Shown here: piece by piece, positions 39,783-52,324 of the stretch
Position numbering within the stretch: position 1 is the stretch's first letter
Layout: every line of letters begins with the position of its first letter
Source: Streptomyces alboniger
Lineage (GTDB): Bacteria > Actinomycetota > Actinomycetes > Streptomycetales > Streptomycetaceae
Length of the DNA: 64,000 nucleotides
Assembly: GCF_008704395.1 (NCBI RefSeq)
Contig: NZ_CP023695.1
Location: forward strand, 1,240,001 to 1,304,000
Direction: 5' to 3'
Notes under the pieces: model-generated
Database searches by the model: none
Told to the model about the DNA's origin: nothing
The model's input: only the letters and a program-made list of their open reading frames with translations
Program-made: the position numbers and the translations under genes

Positions 39783-40106
39783 TCAGGCAGCGCCACCGCC
39801 GAACTCGCGCTCAAGAGACGCGATCTGGTTGGAGCCGAGGCCGCGCACGCGGCGGCTCTCGGAGATGCCAAGACGCTCCATGATCTGCTTGGCGCGGACC
39901 TTGCCCACGCCCGGCAGGGACTCCAGGAGGGCGGAGACCTTCATCTTGCCGATGACATCGTTCTCCTGGCCCTGCTTGATGACCTCGTGAAGCGAGGCGC
40001 CGGAGTGCTTGAGTCGATTCTTGACCTCGGCCCGCTCCCGGCGAGCCGCGGCGGCCTTTTCGAGCGCGGCTGCGCGCTGTTCAGGGGTAAGGGGCGGAAG
40101 AGCCAC
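39783..40106 (-). CDS. sihF: Actinobacterial integration host factor (sIHF/mIHF)
   Basis: Nucleoid protein of 107 aa, unrelated to the alpha/beta IHF of proteobacteria. [34 protein letters not shown] is the N-terminal helix, and [32 protein letters not shown] is the H2TH DNA-binding part. The Streptomyces protein bends DNA and affects topology, sporulation and antibiotic output. The GTG at 40106 gives the known length. It heads the sIHF-gmk-rpoZ run; 40107-40320 is its promoter region and holds no gene. Confidence 0.95.
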   Translation of the reverse strand: MALPPLTPEQRAAALEKAAAARRERAEVKNRLKHSGASLHEVIKQGQENDVIGKMKVSALLESLPGVGKVRAKQIMERLGISESRRVRGLGSNQIASLEREFGGGAA

Positions 40107-40320
40107 GCCTACGTCACCTCGGATGTCGAACTGTCGGATACGGACCGGTGAGGAACCTAATCGCCCCACACCTGGGGAGCAACGTGCAACGCGCTTGCCC
40201 GTTGGCTCTCGTCGGAGACTAGCGGCCATGGCCGCTGGAGTCAGCGAGAACAGACGAAAAGTCCTGGTCAGCCTCTGTCGAGCCGTACATATCGGACAAT
40301 TCGGCCTCGATTTTGGCTGG

Positions 40321-40364
40321 TGAGTGATCGGTGGGACCCGCGTGCGGGTCCCACCGATCACTCA
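40321..40364 (-). terminator. Perfect 21-base inverted repeat at the end of pyrF
   Basis: Two 21-base arms (40321-40341 and 40344-40364) around a two-base loop. The inner arm overlaps the pyrF stop codon (40362-40364). It has no T run. It ends the pyr cluster and separates it from sIHF. Confidence 0.8.
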
Positions 40365-41207
40365 GGCCGCTCCGACCGCCGCCCGGATCTCGTCCGCGAA
40401 GCGCTCCGCGGCACCCCGCAGGCCCGCGATGTCCGGTCCGTACCGCAGCACGCCCCGGCTGACGCTCGGCACGACATTGCGCACCGCCGCGCCGAAGACG
40501 CCCGGCAGATCGGCCGGCGTCGCGCCCTGCGCGCCGATGCCGGGGGCGAGCAGCGGGCCGTTGATCCCGAGGTCGTACGACGACAGGTCGCCCAGGGTCG
40601 CGCCGACGACCGCACCGAAGGACCCCAGGGGCTCCTGTCCGGCGTTCTCGGCGGCGAGGTGACCGAGGACGGTGGCCGCGACCGTACGGCCGTCCTCACG
40701 CAGCGCGTGCTGCACCTCGGCGCCCTCGGGGTTGGAGGTGAGGGCGAGCACGAAGAGCCCTGCGCCGTTCTCGCGCGCCAGCTCCACGGCCGGCTTGAGC
40801 GAGCCGTATCCGAGGTAGGGCGAGACCGTGAGCGCGTCGCTGAACAGCGGCGAGTCCTTGTGCAGGAAGGTCTCGGCGTACGCGGCCATGGTCGAGCCGA
40901 TGTCGCCGCGCTTGGCGTCCATGACGACCAGGGCGCCCGCCTCGCGCAACTCCGCGACGGCCTTCTCCAGTACGGCGATGCCCCGCGACCCGAAGCGCTC
41001 GAAGAACGCGCTCTGCGGCTTGAAGACGGCGACGGTCCCGGCGAGCGCCTCGACGACGGTCCGCGTGAAGCGCTCCAGGCCCGCGATGTCGTCGTCGAGG
41101 TCCCAGGCGGACAGCAGCGAGGCGTGCGGGTCGATGCCGACGCAGAGCGGTCCGCGCTCGTCCATGGCGTGGCGCAGGCGCGCGCCGAACGGCTCCGGGG
41201 CACTCAT
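40362..41207 (-). CDS. pyrF: Orotidine 5'-phosphate decarboxylase (type 2)
   Basis: Last step of UMP synthesis, OMP to UMP plus CO2. The 281 aa are of the long type 2 class, with LCVGIDPHASLL, VFKPQSAFFERFGSRG and the catalytic MDAKRGDIG. The start overlaps the pyrD stop by 4 bases. The stop codon is inside the terminator hairpin. Confidence 0.96.
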   Translation of the reverse strand: MSAPEPFGARLRHAMDERGPLCVGIDPHASLLSAWDLDDDIAGLERFTRTVVEALAGTVAVFKPQSAFFERFGSRGIAVLEKAVAELREAGALVVMDAKRGDIGSTMAAYAETFLHKDSPLFSDALTVSPYLGYGSLKPAVELARENGAGLFVLALTSNPEGAEVQHALREDGRTVAATVLGHLAAENAGQEPLGSFGAVVGATLGDLSSYDLGINGPLLAPGIGAQGATPADLPGVFGAAVRNVVPSVSRGVLRYGPDIAGLRGAAERFADEIRAAVGAA

Positions 41208-42310
41208 GCGGACTTCCTCACGTCGGCGCCGACGGCGTCGGCGAGGGTGGCGTACGGGCTCGTGCGCAGGCGCGCGGCGAGGCCCTTGTGGATCGCGCGG
41301 CCCCAGAACGGGCCTTCGTAGATGAAGGCGCTGTAGCCCTGGACCAGCGTGGCGCCCGCGAGGATGCGCTGCCAGGCGTCCTCGGCGTTCTCGATGCCGC
41401 CGACGCCCACGAGCGTGATGCGGTCGCCCACGCGCGCGTAGAGGCGGCGCAGGACCTCCAGGGAGCGCTCCTTGAGGGGCGCTCCGGAGAGCCCGCCGAC
41501 CTCCTCGATCAGCAGGGGCGGGGACGTCAGACCGAGGCTCTCGCGCGCGATGGTCGTGTTCGTGGCGATGATGCCGTCCAGGCCCAGCTCGACGGCGAGG
41601 TCCGCGACGGCGTCGATGTCCTCGTCCGCGAGGTCGGGGGCGATCTTCACCAGGAGCGGTACGCGACGGCCCTCGACGCTGCGGTCGGCGGCCTCGCGCA
41701 CGGCGGTCAGCAGCGGCCGCAGCGACTCGGTCGCCTGGAGGTTGCGCAGGCCCGGCGTGTTCGGGGACGAGACGTTGACGACCAGGTAGTCGGCGTGGCG
41801 GGCGAGCCGCTCGGTCGACTTCACGTAGTCGGCGGCGGCCTCCTCCTCGGGGACCACCTTGGTCTTGCCGATGTTCACGCCCACGACGGTCTTGAAGACA
41901 GGCGTACGGGAGGCGAGCCGCTCGGCGACCGCGGCCGAGCCCTCGTTGTTGAAGCCCATGCGGTTGATCAGCGCGCGGTCGGGGACCAGGCGGAAGAGGC
42001 GCTTCTTGGGGTTGCCGGGCTGCGGCTCCCCCGTGACCGTGCCGATCTCGATGTGGTCGAAGCCGAGCATCGACATGCCGTCGATCGCGACGGCGTTCTT
42101 GTCGAAGCCCGCGGCGAGCCCGAAGGGGCCGTGCATCCGCAGCCCGAACGCCTCGGTGCGCAGTTCCTTGTAGCGGGGCGCGAGGGCGGCCGCGACGAAC
42201 GTGCGCAGGACCGGGACGCGGGCCGCGAGGCGGATCCAGCGGAAGGCCAGGTGGTGGGCCTGCTCGGGGTCCAAGCGCCGGAAGACGAGGTTGAAGAAGA
42301 GCTTGTACAT
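41204..42310 (-). CDS. pyrD: Dihydroorotate dehydrogenase (quinone, class 2)
   Basis: Oxidises dihydroorotate to orotate and passes electrons to membrane quinone. The N-terminus [26 protein letters not shown] is the class 2 membrane-contact helix pair. [12 protein letters not shown], the active-site [14 protein letters not shown] (catalytic Ser) and [26 protein letters not shown] follow. The ATG at 42310 gives 368 aa. It is 67 bases downstream of carB, with a hairpin in the gap. Confidence 0.95.
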   Translation of the reverse strand: MYKLFFNLVFRRLDPEQAHHLAFRWIRLAARVPVLRTFVAAALAPRYKELRTEAFGLRMHGPFGLAAGFDKNAVAIDGMSMLGFDHIEIGTVTGEPQPGNPKKRLFRLVPDRALINRMGFNNEGSAAVAERLASRTPVFKTVVGVNIGKTKVVPEEEAAADYVKSTERLARHADYLVVNVSSPNTPGLRNLQATESLRPLLTAVREAADRSVEGRRVPLLVKIAPDLADEDIDAVADLAVELGLDGIIATNTTIARESLGLTSPPLLIEEVGGLSGAPLKERSLEVLRRLYARVGDRITLVGVGGIENAEDAWQRILAGATLVQGYSAFIYEGPFWGRAIHKGLAARLRTSPYATLADAVGADVRKSA

Positions 42311-42340
42311 GTTCGATGTCCTCAGAAAGAGCCTCACGAA

Positions 42341-42370
42341 GAGGGGGACACCGTTTCCGGTGTCCCCCTC
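42341..42370 (-). terminator. Hairpin between carB and pyrD
   Basis: GAGGGGGACACCG and CGGTGTCCCCCTC with a TTTC loop, a perfect 13-base stem between the carB stop and pyrD start. It may end part of the transcripts and so lower pyrD-pyrF relative to the upstream genes. Confidence 0.6.
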
Positions 42371-42377
42371 AGGGCTG

Positions 42378-45678
<3,301 letters not shown>

Positions 45679-45686
<8 letters not shown>

Positions 45687-46833
45687 GCTGGGCTCCTTCT
45701 GCGGTCATCAGGGATACGAAACGGTCGAAGAGGTACGCGGCGTCGTGCGGGCCCGCGGCCGCCTCCGGGTGGTACTGGACGCTGAACGCGGGGGCGTCGA
45801 GGCACTGGAGGCCCTCGACCACGTCGTCGTTGAGGCCGACGTGCGCCACGCGGACGCGCCCGTAGGGCGTGTCGATGTCCTGGTCGAGCGGGGCGTCCAC
45901 GGCGAAGCCGTGGTTCTGCGCGGTGATCTCGACCTTGCCCGTGGAGCGGTCCTGGACCGGCTGGTTGATGCCCCGGTGGCCGTACTTCAGTTTGTACGTG
46001 CCGAGGCCGAGGGCGCGGCCGAGGATCTGGTTGCCGAAGCAGATGCCGAACAGCGGGGTCCGGCGCTCCAGGACGCCCTGGGCGAGGGCGGTCTCGTGGT
46101 CGGCGGTGGCGGGGTCGCCGGGTCCGTTGGAGAAGAAGACTCCGTCGGGGTTGACGGCGTAGACGTCCTCCAGGGAGGCCGTGTTCGGCAGGACGTGCAC
46201 CTCGATGCCGCGCTCGGCCATCCGCTGCGGGGTCATGGCCTTGATGCCCAGGTCGATCGCGGCGACGGTGAACTTCTTCTCGCCGACGGCCGGGACGACG
46301 TACGCCTCCTTGGTGGAGACCTCGCCGACGAGGTTGGCGCCGGCCATCTCCGGGGAGGACGTCACCTTCGCGAGGAGTTCGGCGTCCGTGGCGGCCGCGG
46401 CCTCTCCGGAGAAGACGCCGCAGCGCATCGCGCCGCGCTCGCGCAGATGGCGGGTGAGGGCGCGGGTGTCGATGCCGCGGATCCCGACGACGCCCTGGTC
46501 GGCGAGCTGCTCGTCGAGCGAGCGCTTGGAGCGCCAGTTGGACGGCACGCGCGCGGGGTCGCGCACGACGTATCCGGAGACCCAGATGCGGCGGGACTCG
46601 TCGTCCTCGTCGTTCACGCCGGTGTTGCCGACGTGCGGGGCCGTCATGACGACGATCTGGCGGTGGTACGAGGGATCGGTGAGGGTCTCCTGGTAGCCGG
46701 TCATGCCGGTGGAGAACACCGCTTCGCCGAAGGTCTCCCCCACGGCCCCGTAGGCACGGCCGCGGAAGATGCGGCCGTCCTCCAGGACAAGTACGGCGGG
46801 AACCTTGCTGGCTCCCCTGGTGGAGGTCGTCAT
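45679..46833 (-). CDS. carA: Carbamoyl-phosphate synthase, small chain
   Basis: Glutamine amidotransferase subunit of 384 aa. The class I triad is in place: Cys in [17 protein letters not shown], and His/Glu in [15 protein letters not shown]. The N-terminal [16 protein letters not shown] and [13 protein letters not shown] fit the family. Its ATG overlaps the PH-like gene's stop by 4 bases and its end overlaps carB by 8. Confidence 0.97.
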
Positions 46834-47402
46834 CGTGCGGTGCCTTCCGTAGTACTGGTCGTATTGATCATGCTGTTGATGGCCTCGACCCACTGGGCCT
46901 GCTCGGCCGCCTGGTCCGAGCGGAAGCCGGAGTCGATGAGCTTCCCGCCGTGCTCCCATGTGACGATCAGCAGACCGCCCTCGGCGAGCACCTTCCCCGC
47001 GATGCCCTTGTCGAGGCGGGCCTCGCGCAGCTGGGCCGCCGGGACGAAGAAGTCGGCGGCGCCGGGGCGTACGACGTCCAGGCCCGCGTCCGTGAGGGTC
47101 AGCTCCACGCGGCTGCGGGTGCCCAGGCCGTGCGCCACGATGCGGTCGAGCCACTGCCCTGCCGTGGTGGAGCCGTGGTAGCGGCCGGTCAGCTCCAGTT
47201 TCGCCGGGCCCGGGTCATCCGGCGCGGCGGGCAGCTCCGGCAGGTCGCCCTGGAGGGTGCCGCGCCACTTCCAGCCCTCGCGCATCAGCCAGTAGACGAG
47301 CGCGATGAAGAGCAGCAGTCCGACGACCCAGCCGAGCCGTGCGGCCCAGTCGGTCACGTCCGCCGATTCCTTCTCGGCGGCCAGTTCCACAAGAGTTGTC
47401 AC
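46830..47402 (-). CDS. PH-like membrane protein inside the pyr operon
   Basis: Protein of 190 aa with one membrane segment near the N-terminus ([16 protein letters not shown]) and a cytoplasmic PH-like domain ([17 protein letters not shown]... [16 protein letters not shown]). GTG start overlaps the pyrC stop by 4 bases (GTGA), and its stop overlaps the carA start by 4. As far as I know, a gene of this kind sits between pyrC and carA in mycobacteria as well. The role is unknown; tight coupling suggests it helps place or regulate the carbamoyl-phosphate or dihydroorotase enzymes (inference). Confidence 0.82.
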   Translation of the reverse strand: MTTLVELAAEKESADVTDWAARLGWVVGLLLFIALVYWLMREGWKWRGTLQGDLPELPAAPDDPGPAKLELTGRYHGSTTAGQWLDRIVAHGLGTRSRVELTLTDAGLDVVRPGAADFFVPAAQLREARLDKGIAGKVLAEGGLLIVTWEHGGKLIDSGFRSDQAAEQAQWVEAINSMINTTSTTEGTAR

Positions 47403-48685
47403 GCGAGGTTCCCGTCGACGAGCGTGGCCCGACCCCTCAGCCACGTGTGCGTGACGCGGCCCGGCAGCTCACGGCCCTCGTAGGGAGTGTTGCGGCTGCG
47501 CGAGGCGAAGCTCGCGGGGTCCACTGCCCCACGGTAATCGGCGTCCACGAGGACGAGGTTCGCGGGCTCACCTGCCGAGACGGGGCGGCCGTGCCCGGTG
47601 GCCCGGCCGATCCTCGCCGGCTTGAAGGACATGCGGTCGGCGACCGCCTCCCAGGTCAGCAGCCCGGTCTCGACCATCGTCTGCTGGACGACCGACAGGG
47701 CGGTCTCCAGGCCGACCATTCCCATGGCGGCCGCGGCCCACTCGCAGTCCTTGTCCTCGTGCGGGTGCGGGGCGTGGTCGGTGGCGACGATGTCGATGGT
47801 GCCGTCGGCGAGGGCCTCGCGCAGCGCCATGACGTCGCGCTCGGTGCGCAGCGGCGGGTTGACCTTGTAGACGGGGTTGTACGAGCGGACCAGCTCGTCG
47901 GTGAGGAGGAGGTGGTGCGGGGTGACCTCGGCGGTGACGTCGATGCCGCGGGACTTGGCCCAGCGCACGATCTCCACGGACCCGGCCGTCGACAGGTGGC
48001 AGATGTGGACGCGGGATCCGACGTGCTCGGCGAGCAGCACGTCACGGGCGATGATCGACTCCTCTGCGACGGCGGGCCAGCCGCCGAGGCCCAGCTCGGC
48101 GGAGACGACGCCCTCGTTCATCTGGGCGCCTTCGGTGAGCCGCGGCTCCTGCGCGTGCTGGGCGACGACACCGCCGAAGGCCTTCACGTACTCCAGGGCG
48201 CGGCGCATCATCACGGCGTCGTCGACGCACTTGCCGTCGTCGGAGAAGACGGTGACCCCGGCGGCGGACTCGTGCATGGCGCCCAGCTCGGCGAGCTTCT
48301 TGCCCTCCAGGCCGACGGTGACGGCGCCGATGGGCTGTACGTCGCAGTAGCCGGACTCCTTGCCGAGCCGGTAGACCTGCTCGACGACGCCGGCGGTGTC
48401 GGCGACGGGGAAGGTGTTGGCCATGGCGAACACGGCGGTGAAGCCACCGGAGGCGGCGGCGCGGGTGCCGGTGAGGACGGTCTCGGAGTCCTCGCGGCCC
48501 GGCTCGCGCAGATGGGTGTGGAGGTCGACGAGGCCCGGCAGGAGGATCTTGCCCCCGGCCTCCACGACGGTCGCGCCCTCGGCGGAGAGCCCGCTGCCGA
48601 CGGCCTCGATCGTCTCGCCGTCGATGAGGACGTCCCGCGCCTCGCCGCCGAGCACCTTCGCACCGCGGATCAGGATCTTGCTCAT
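47399..48685 (-). CDS. pyrC: Dihydroorotase
   Basis: Zinc amidohydrolase of 428 aa that closes N-carbamoyl-aspartate to dihydroorotate. The metal sites are clear: LPGLVDLHTHLREPG (HxH), the histidines in VHICHLSTAGS and TAEVTPHHLLL, and ATDHAPHP with the catalytic Asp. It starts 2 bases after the pyrB stop. Confidence 0.96.
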   Translation of the reverse strand: MSKILIRGAKVLGGEARDVLIDGETIEAVGSGLSAEGATVVEAGGKILLPGLVDLHTHLREPGREDSETVLTGTRAAASGGFTAVFAMANTFPVADTAGVVEQVYRLGKESGYCDVQPIGAVTVGLEGKKLAELGAMHESAAGVTVFSDDGKCVDDAVMMRRALEYVKAFGGVVAQHAQEPRLTEGAQMNEGVVSAELGLGGWPAVAEESIIARDVLLAEHVGSRVHICHLSTAGSVEIVRWAKSRGIDVTAEVTPHHLLLTDELVRSYNPVYKVNPPLRTERDVMALREALADGTIDIVATDHAPHPHEDKDCEWAAAAMGMVGLETALSVVQQTMVETGLLTWEAVADRMSFKPARIGRATGHGRPVSAGEPANLVLVDADYRGAVDPASFASRSRNTPYEGRELPGRVTHTWLRGRATLVDGNLA

Positions 48686-48687
48686 GG

Positions 48688-49674
48688 TTACTTGCTCTCC
48701 GAATCGATGGGCCGGGTGTGCGTGCCGGCGGGTTCGTTGCCGCCCAGAAGCAGGTAGAGGACGGCCATGCGGATGGACACGCCGTTGGCGACCTGTTCGA
48801 CGACCGTGCAGCGGTCGGAGTCGGCGACCTCGGCGGTGATCTCCATCCCGCGGACCATGGGCCCGGGGTGCATGACGATGGCGTGCTCGGGCATCTTCGC
48901 CATGCGCTCGCCGTCCAGGCCGTAGCGCCGGGAGTACTCGCGCTCGGTGGGGAAGAACGCGGCGTTCATCCGCTCGCGCTGCACCCGCAGCATCATCACG
49001 GCGTCGGACTTCGACAGCACGCCGTCCAGGTCGTAGCTGACCTCGCAGGGCCACCGCTCGACGCCGACCGGCACCAGCGTGGGCGGCGCGACCAGGGTGA
49101 CCTCGGCGCCGAGGGTGTGCAGCAGGTCGACGTTGGAGCGGGCCACGCGGCTGTGCAGGACGTCGCCGACGATGGTGATGCGCTTGCCCTCCAGGTCCCT
49201 GCCGAGGCCCGTGTCGCGCCCGACGAGGCGGCGCCGCATGGTGAAGGCGTCGAGCAGCGCCTGGGTGGGGTGCTGGTGGGTGCCGTCACCGGCGTTGATG
49301 ACGGCGGCGTCGATCCAGCCGGAGGTGGCGAGCCGGTAGGGCGCCCCGGAGGCGCCGTGCCGGATGACGACGGCGTCGACGCCCATCGCCTCCAGCGTCT
49401 GGGCGGTGTCCTTGAGGGACTCGCCCTTGGAGACCGAGGAGCCCTTGGCGGCGAAGTTGATGACGTCGGCGGAGAGGCGCTTCTCGGCGGCCTCGAAGGA
49501 GATCCGGGTCCGGGTCGAGTCCTCGAAGAAGAGGTTGACCACGGTGCGGCCGCGCAGGGCGGGCAGTTTCTTGATCGGCCGGTCGGCCACCCGCGCCATC
49601 TCCTCGGCCGTGTCGAGGATGAGGACGGCGTCGTCGCGGGAGAGGTCGGCGGCCGAGATGAGGTGTCGCATCAT
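48688..49674 (-). CDS. pyrB: Aspartate carbamoyltransferase catalytic chain
   Basis: Joins carbamoyl phosphate and aspartate. [19 protein letters not shown] is the carbamoyl-phosphate loop, and [18 protein letters not shown] and [11 protein letters not shown] bind aspartate. No pyrI is present, as usual here. Tandem ATGs at 49674 and 49671 both fit (328 or 327 aa); an upstream GTG at 49710 has no ribosome site. It follows pyrR after 85 bases. Confidence 0.96.
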   Translation of the reverse strand: MMRHLISAADLSRDDAVLILDTAEEMARVADRPIKKLPALRGRTVVNLFFEDSTRTRISFEAAEKRLSADVINFAAKGSSVSKGESLKDTAQTLEAMGVDAVVIRHGASGAPYRLATSGWIDAAVINAGDGTHQHPTQALLDAFTMRRRLVGRDTGLGRDLEGKRITIVGDVLHSRVARSNVDLLHTLGAEVTLVAPPTLVPVGVERWPCEVSYDLDGVLSKSDAVMMLRVQRERMNAAFFPTEREYSRRYGLDGERMAKMPEHAIVMHPGPMVRGMEITAEVADSDRCTVVEQVANGVSIRMAVLYLLLGGNEPAGTHTRPIDSESK

Positions 49675-49759
49675 CGGGGAGTACTCCGGTGTGTGGAGGT
49701 CTGCGGGCACGCGGGCGCGCAGGGTCGTGCCCTGGAGCCCGTGAGAGGGAAGCCGGTCC

Positions 49760-50374
<615 letters not shown>

Positions 50375-50462
50375 ACGTCGAAATTGCGCCAGTCACACTA
50401 CCAGCACCGATGGCGGAACACGTCATCGGCCTCCACCGAAGGGGCGGTACGGACCATTCGGC

Positions 50463-50505
50463 TTGACGCAGGCAAGTAACGCTGCGTAACCTCACAGTGA
50501 GTTAC
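50463..50505 (+). promoter_or_regulatory. bldD promoter with overlapping BldD operator
   Basis: TTGACG (50463-50468), 18 bases, TAACCT (50487-50492) is a good vegetative promoter. Over the -10 lies an interrupted palindrome (50486-50505) whose right part CTCACAGTGAGTTAC fits the BldD consensus (nTnACnCwGnGTnAn, as I recall it) with one mismatch. BldD is known to repress its own gene, and this placement would do so. Confidence 0.8.
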
Positions 50506-50508
50506 CAG

Positions 50509-50527
50509 CCACGCGGCGGAGCCGCAT
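50509..50527. repeat. Copy of the dispersed-repeat core in the bldD leader
   Basis: The 19 bases ATGCGGCTCCGCCGCGTGG on the minus strand are identical to 28161-28179 in the dispersed intergenic repeat. Here they form a small hairpin in the 5' leader of bldD, between the operator and the ribosome site. Confidence 0.6.
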
Positions 50528-50553
50528 GATTGTCGCAGCGTCCGGGGAGCTAT

Positions 50554-51054
50554 ATGTCCAGCGAATACGCCAAGCAGCTCGGGGCCAAGCTCCGCGCGAT
50601 CCGTACCCAGCAGGGCCTTTCCCTCCACGGCGTCGAGGAGAAGTCCCAGGGACGCTGGAAGGCGGTCGTCGTGGGGTCGTACGAGCGCGGCGACCGTGCC
50701 GTGACCGTGCAGCGCCTCGCCGAGCTGGCGGACTTCTACGGCGTCCCCGTGCAGGAGCTTCTGCCTGGTACGGCTCCTGGCGGCGCCGCCGAGCCGCCGC
50801 CGAAGCTCGTCCTCGACCTCGAGCGTCTTGCCCACGTCCCGCAGGAGAAGGCGGGCCCGCTCCAGCGCTATGCCGCCACGATCCAGTCCCAGCGCGGTGA
50901 CTACAACGGCAAGGTGCTCTCGATCCGCCAGGACGACCTGCGCACCCTCGCCGTGATCTACGACCAGTCCCCCTCGGTCCTGACCGAGCAGCTCATCAGC
51001 TGGGGCGTCCTGGACGCGGACGCGCGCCGCGCCGTCGCCCATGAAGAGGTCTGA
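50554..51054 (+). CDS. bldD: BldD, c-di-GMP-dependent master regulator of development
   Basis: DNA-binding protein of 166 aa that represses sporulation genes during vegetative growth. The N-terminal HTH_3 domain is LGAKLRAIRTQQGLSLHGVEEKSQGRWKAVVVGSYERGDR. The C-terminal domain holds the c-di-GMP site, with the RGD-type motif before position 120 (QSQRGDYNGKVLS) and the RQDDLRTL stretch that binds the tetrameric c-di-GMP. ATG 50554 follows GGGGAG by 4 bases. It is divergent from pyrR and has its own promoter and terminator. Confidence 0.97.
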   Translation: MSSEYAKQLGAKLRAIRTQQGLSLHGVEEKSQGRWKAVVVGSYERGDRAVTVQRLAELADFYGVPVQELLPGTAPGGAAEPPPKLVLDLERLAHVPQEKAGPLQRYAATIQSQRGDYNGKVLSIRQDDLRTLAVIYDQSPSVLTEQLISWGVLDADARRAVAHEEV

Positions 51055-51073
51055 TCCCACCGCCTGACACTTC

Positions 51074-51138
51074 AGCAGAAACGTGCCGCCGGGGCGGCCG
51101 CAGCCGAAAGGCCGCGGCCGCTCCGGCGGTTTTCTGCT
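51074..51138 (+). terminator. Terminator after bldD
   Basis: Long GC-rich hairpin (CCGCCGG... CCGGCGG, loop around GAAA at about 51106-51109), extended at its base by AGCAGAA/TTCTGCT, and followed by a TTTT tract. Ends bldD transcription 20 bases past the stop. Confidence 0.8.
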
Positions 51139-51207
51139 TTTCTCCCGCAATTACCCCGTGCAAAAACCGGGCGCGCAAAAACCGGGGCCGGGCGCGCGGC
51201 GGGAAAA

Positions 51208-51244
51208 CCGGAGGGCCCGCAGCAATCCGCTGCGGGCCCTCCGG
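51208..51244 (-). terminator. Terminator after nusB
   Basis: Perfect 16-base arms CCGGAGGGCCCGCAGC and GCTGCGGGCCCTCCGG with a five-base loop, followed on the minus strand by TTTTCCC. The bases between the two terminators contain GCAAAAACCGGG twice in a row (51160-51186). Confidence 0.88.
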
Positions 51245-51263
51245 GGTGTCGTAGGAAGACGGC

Positions 51264-51698
51264 TTACGCCTCGTCCCGTCGCAGGGACGGCTTCAGGTCC
51301 TTGAAGCGTCCGAGCAGGCCGTTGACGAAGGACGGCGACTCGTCCGTGGAGAACTCCTTGGCGAGCTGGACCGCCTCGTCGAGGACCACCGCGTCGGGCG
51401 TCCCGTCGACCCAGACCAGTTCGTAGGCGCCGAGCCGCAGGATGTTCCGGTCGACGACCGGCATGCGGTCCAGGGTCCATCCGACGGCGTACTGCGAGAT
51501 GAGCTCGTCGATGCGGCGCTCGTGCTCCGCGTACCCCTCGACGAGTTCCATCGTGTACTCGCTCACCGGCGGCTGCCGGGTGTCGGACCGCGAGTGGCGC
51601 ACCCAGTCGGCGAGGACCGTCAGGACGTCCGTTCCGCGCTGGTCCGCCTCGAAGAGGATCTGGAAGGCGCGCTTGCGGGCCGTGTTACGAGCAGCCAC
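51264..51698 (-). CDS. nusB: Transcription antitermination factor NusB
   Basis: All-helical RNA-binding protein of 144 aa for rRNA antitermination. RNTARKRAFQILFEADQRGTD is the N-terminal arginine-rich signature; PVVDRNILRLGAYELVWV and DEAVQLAKEFSTDESPSFVNGLLGRF are conserved. GTG at 51698, 2 bases after the efp stop. Last gene before the terminator. Confidence 0.96.
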   Translation of the reverse strand: MAARNTARKRAFQILFEADQRGTDVLTVLADWVRHSRSDTRQPPVSEYTMELVEGYAEHERRIDELISQYAVGWTLDRMPVVDRNILRLGAYELVWVDGTPDAVVLDEAVQLAKEFSTDESPSFVNGLLGRFKDLKPSLRRDEA

Positions 51699-51700
51699 GG

Positions 51701-52267
51701 TTAGCTGTTCACCCGGCCGAGGTAGTCGCTGGTGCGGGTGTCGACCTTGATCTTCTCGCCGGTGGTGATGAAGAGCGGCACCTGGATCTGGTGGCCGGTC
51801 TCCAGCGTGGCGGGCTTGGTGCCACCGGTGGAGCGGTCGCCCTGGACGCCCGGCTCGGTCTCCTGGATGACCAGCTCGACGGCCGCGGGCAGCTCGACGA
51901 AGAGCACCGCGCCCTCGTGCTGCGCCACGGTGGCGGTGAAGCCCTCGATCAGGAAGTTGGCGGCGTCGCCGACGGCCTTGCGGTCGACGTGCAGCTGGTC
52001 GTACGTCTCCATGTCCATGAAGACGAAGTAGTCGCCGTCCATGTAGGAGAACTGCATGTCGCGCTTGTCGATCGTGGCCGTGTCGACCTTGACGCCGGCG
52101 TTGAACGTCTTGTCGACGACCTTCCCGGAGAGCACGTTCTTGAGCTTGGTGCGCACGAAGGCCGGGCCCTTGCCGGGCTTGACGTGCTGGAACTCGACGA
52201 CGGACCAGAGCTGGCCGCCTTCGAGCTTGAGCACCAGGCCGTTCTTGAGGTCGTTCGTGGAAGCCAC
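51701..52267 (-). CDS. efp: Elongation factor P, PGKGP type
   Basis: Relieves ribosome stalling at polyproline. The 188 aa form three beta domains. The tip loop that reaches the peptidyl-transferase centre is [10 protein letters not shown], residues 31-35 being PGKGP with Lys33. This palindromic loop marks the actinobacterial subgroup reported to work without lysine modification, and I see no epmA, epmB or earP near. It lies 57 bases after the M24 gene and 2 before nusB. Confidence 0.96.
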   Translation of the reverse strand: MASTNDLKNGLVLKLEGGQLWSVVEFQHVKPGKGPAFVRTKLKNVLSGKVVDKTFNAGVKVDTATIDKRDMQFSYMDGDYFVFMDMETYDQLHVDRKAVGDAANFLIEGFTATVAQHEGAVLFVELPAAVELVIQETEPGVQGDRSTGGTKPATLETGHQIQVPLFITTGEKIKVDTRTSDYLGRVNS

Positions 52268-52324
52268 GGTTGCGGAATCTCCTGCACTGACTGACTGGTG
52301 GACGACCCCGGTCGGGCACGCGCG

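Noticed and set aside
40321..40364. 21-base palindrome considered as an operator
   Set aside because: It begins inside the pyrF stop codon and no promoter follows, so a terminator explains it better.
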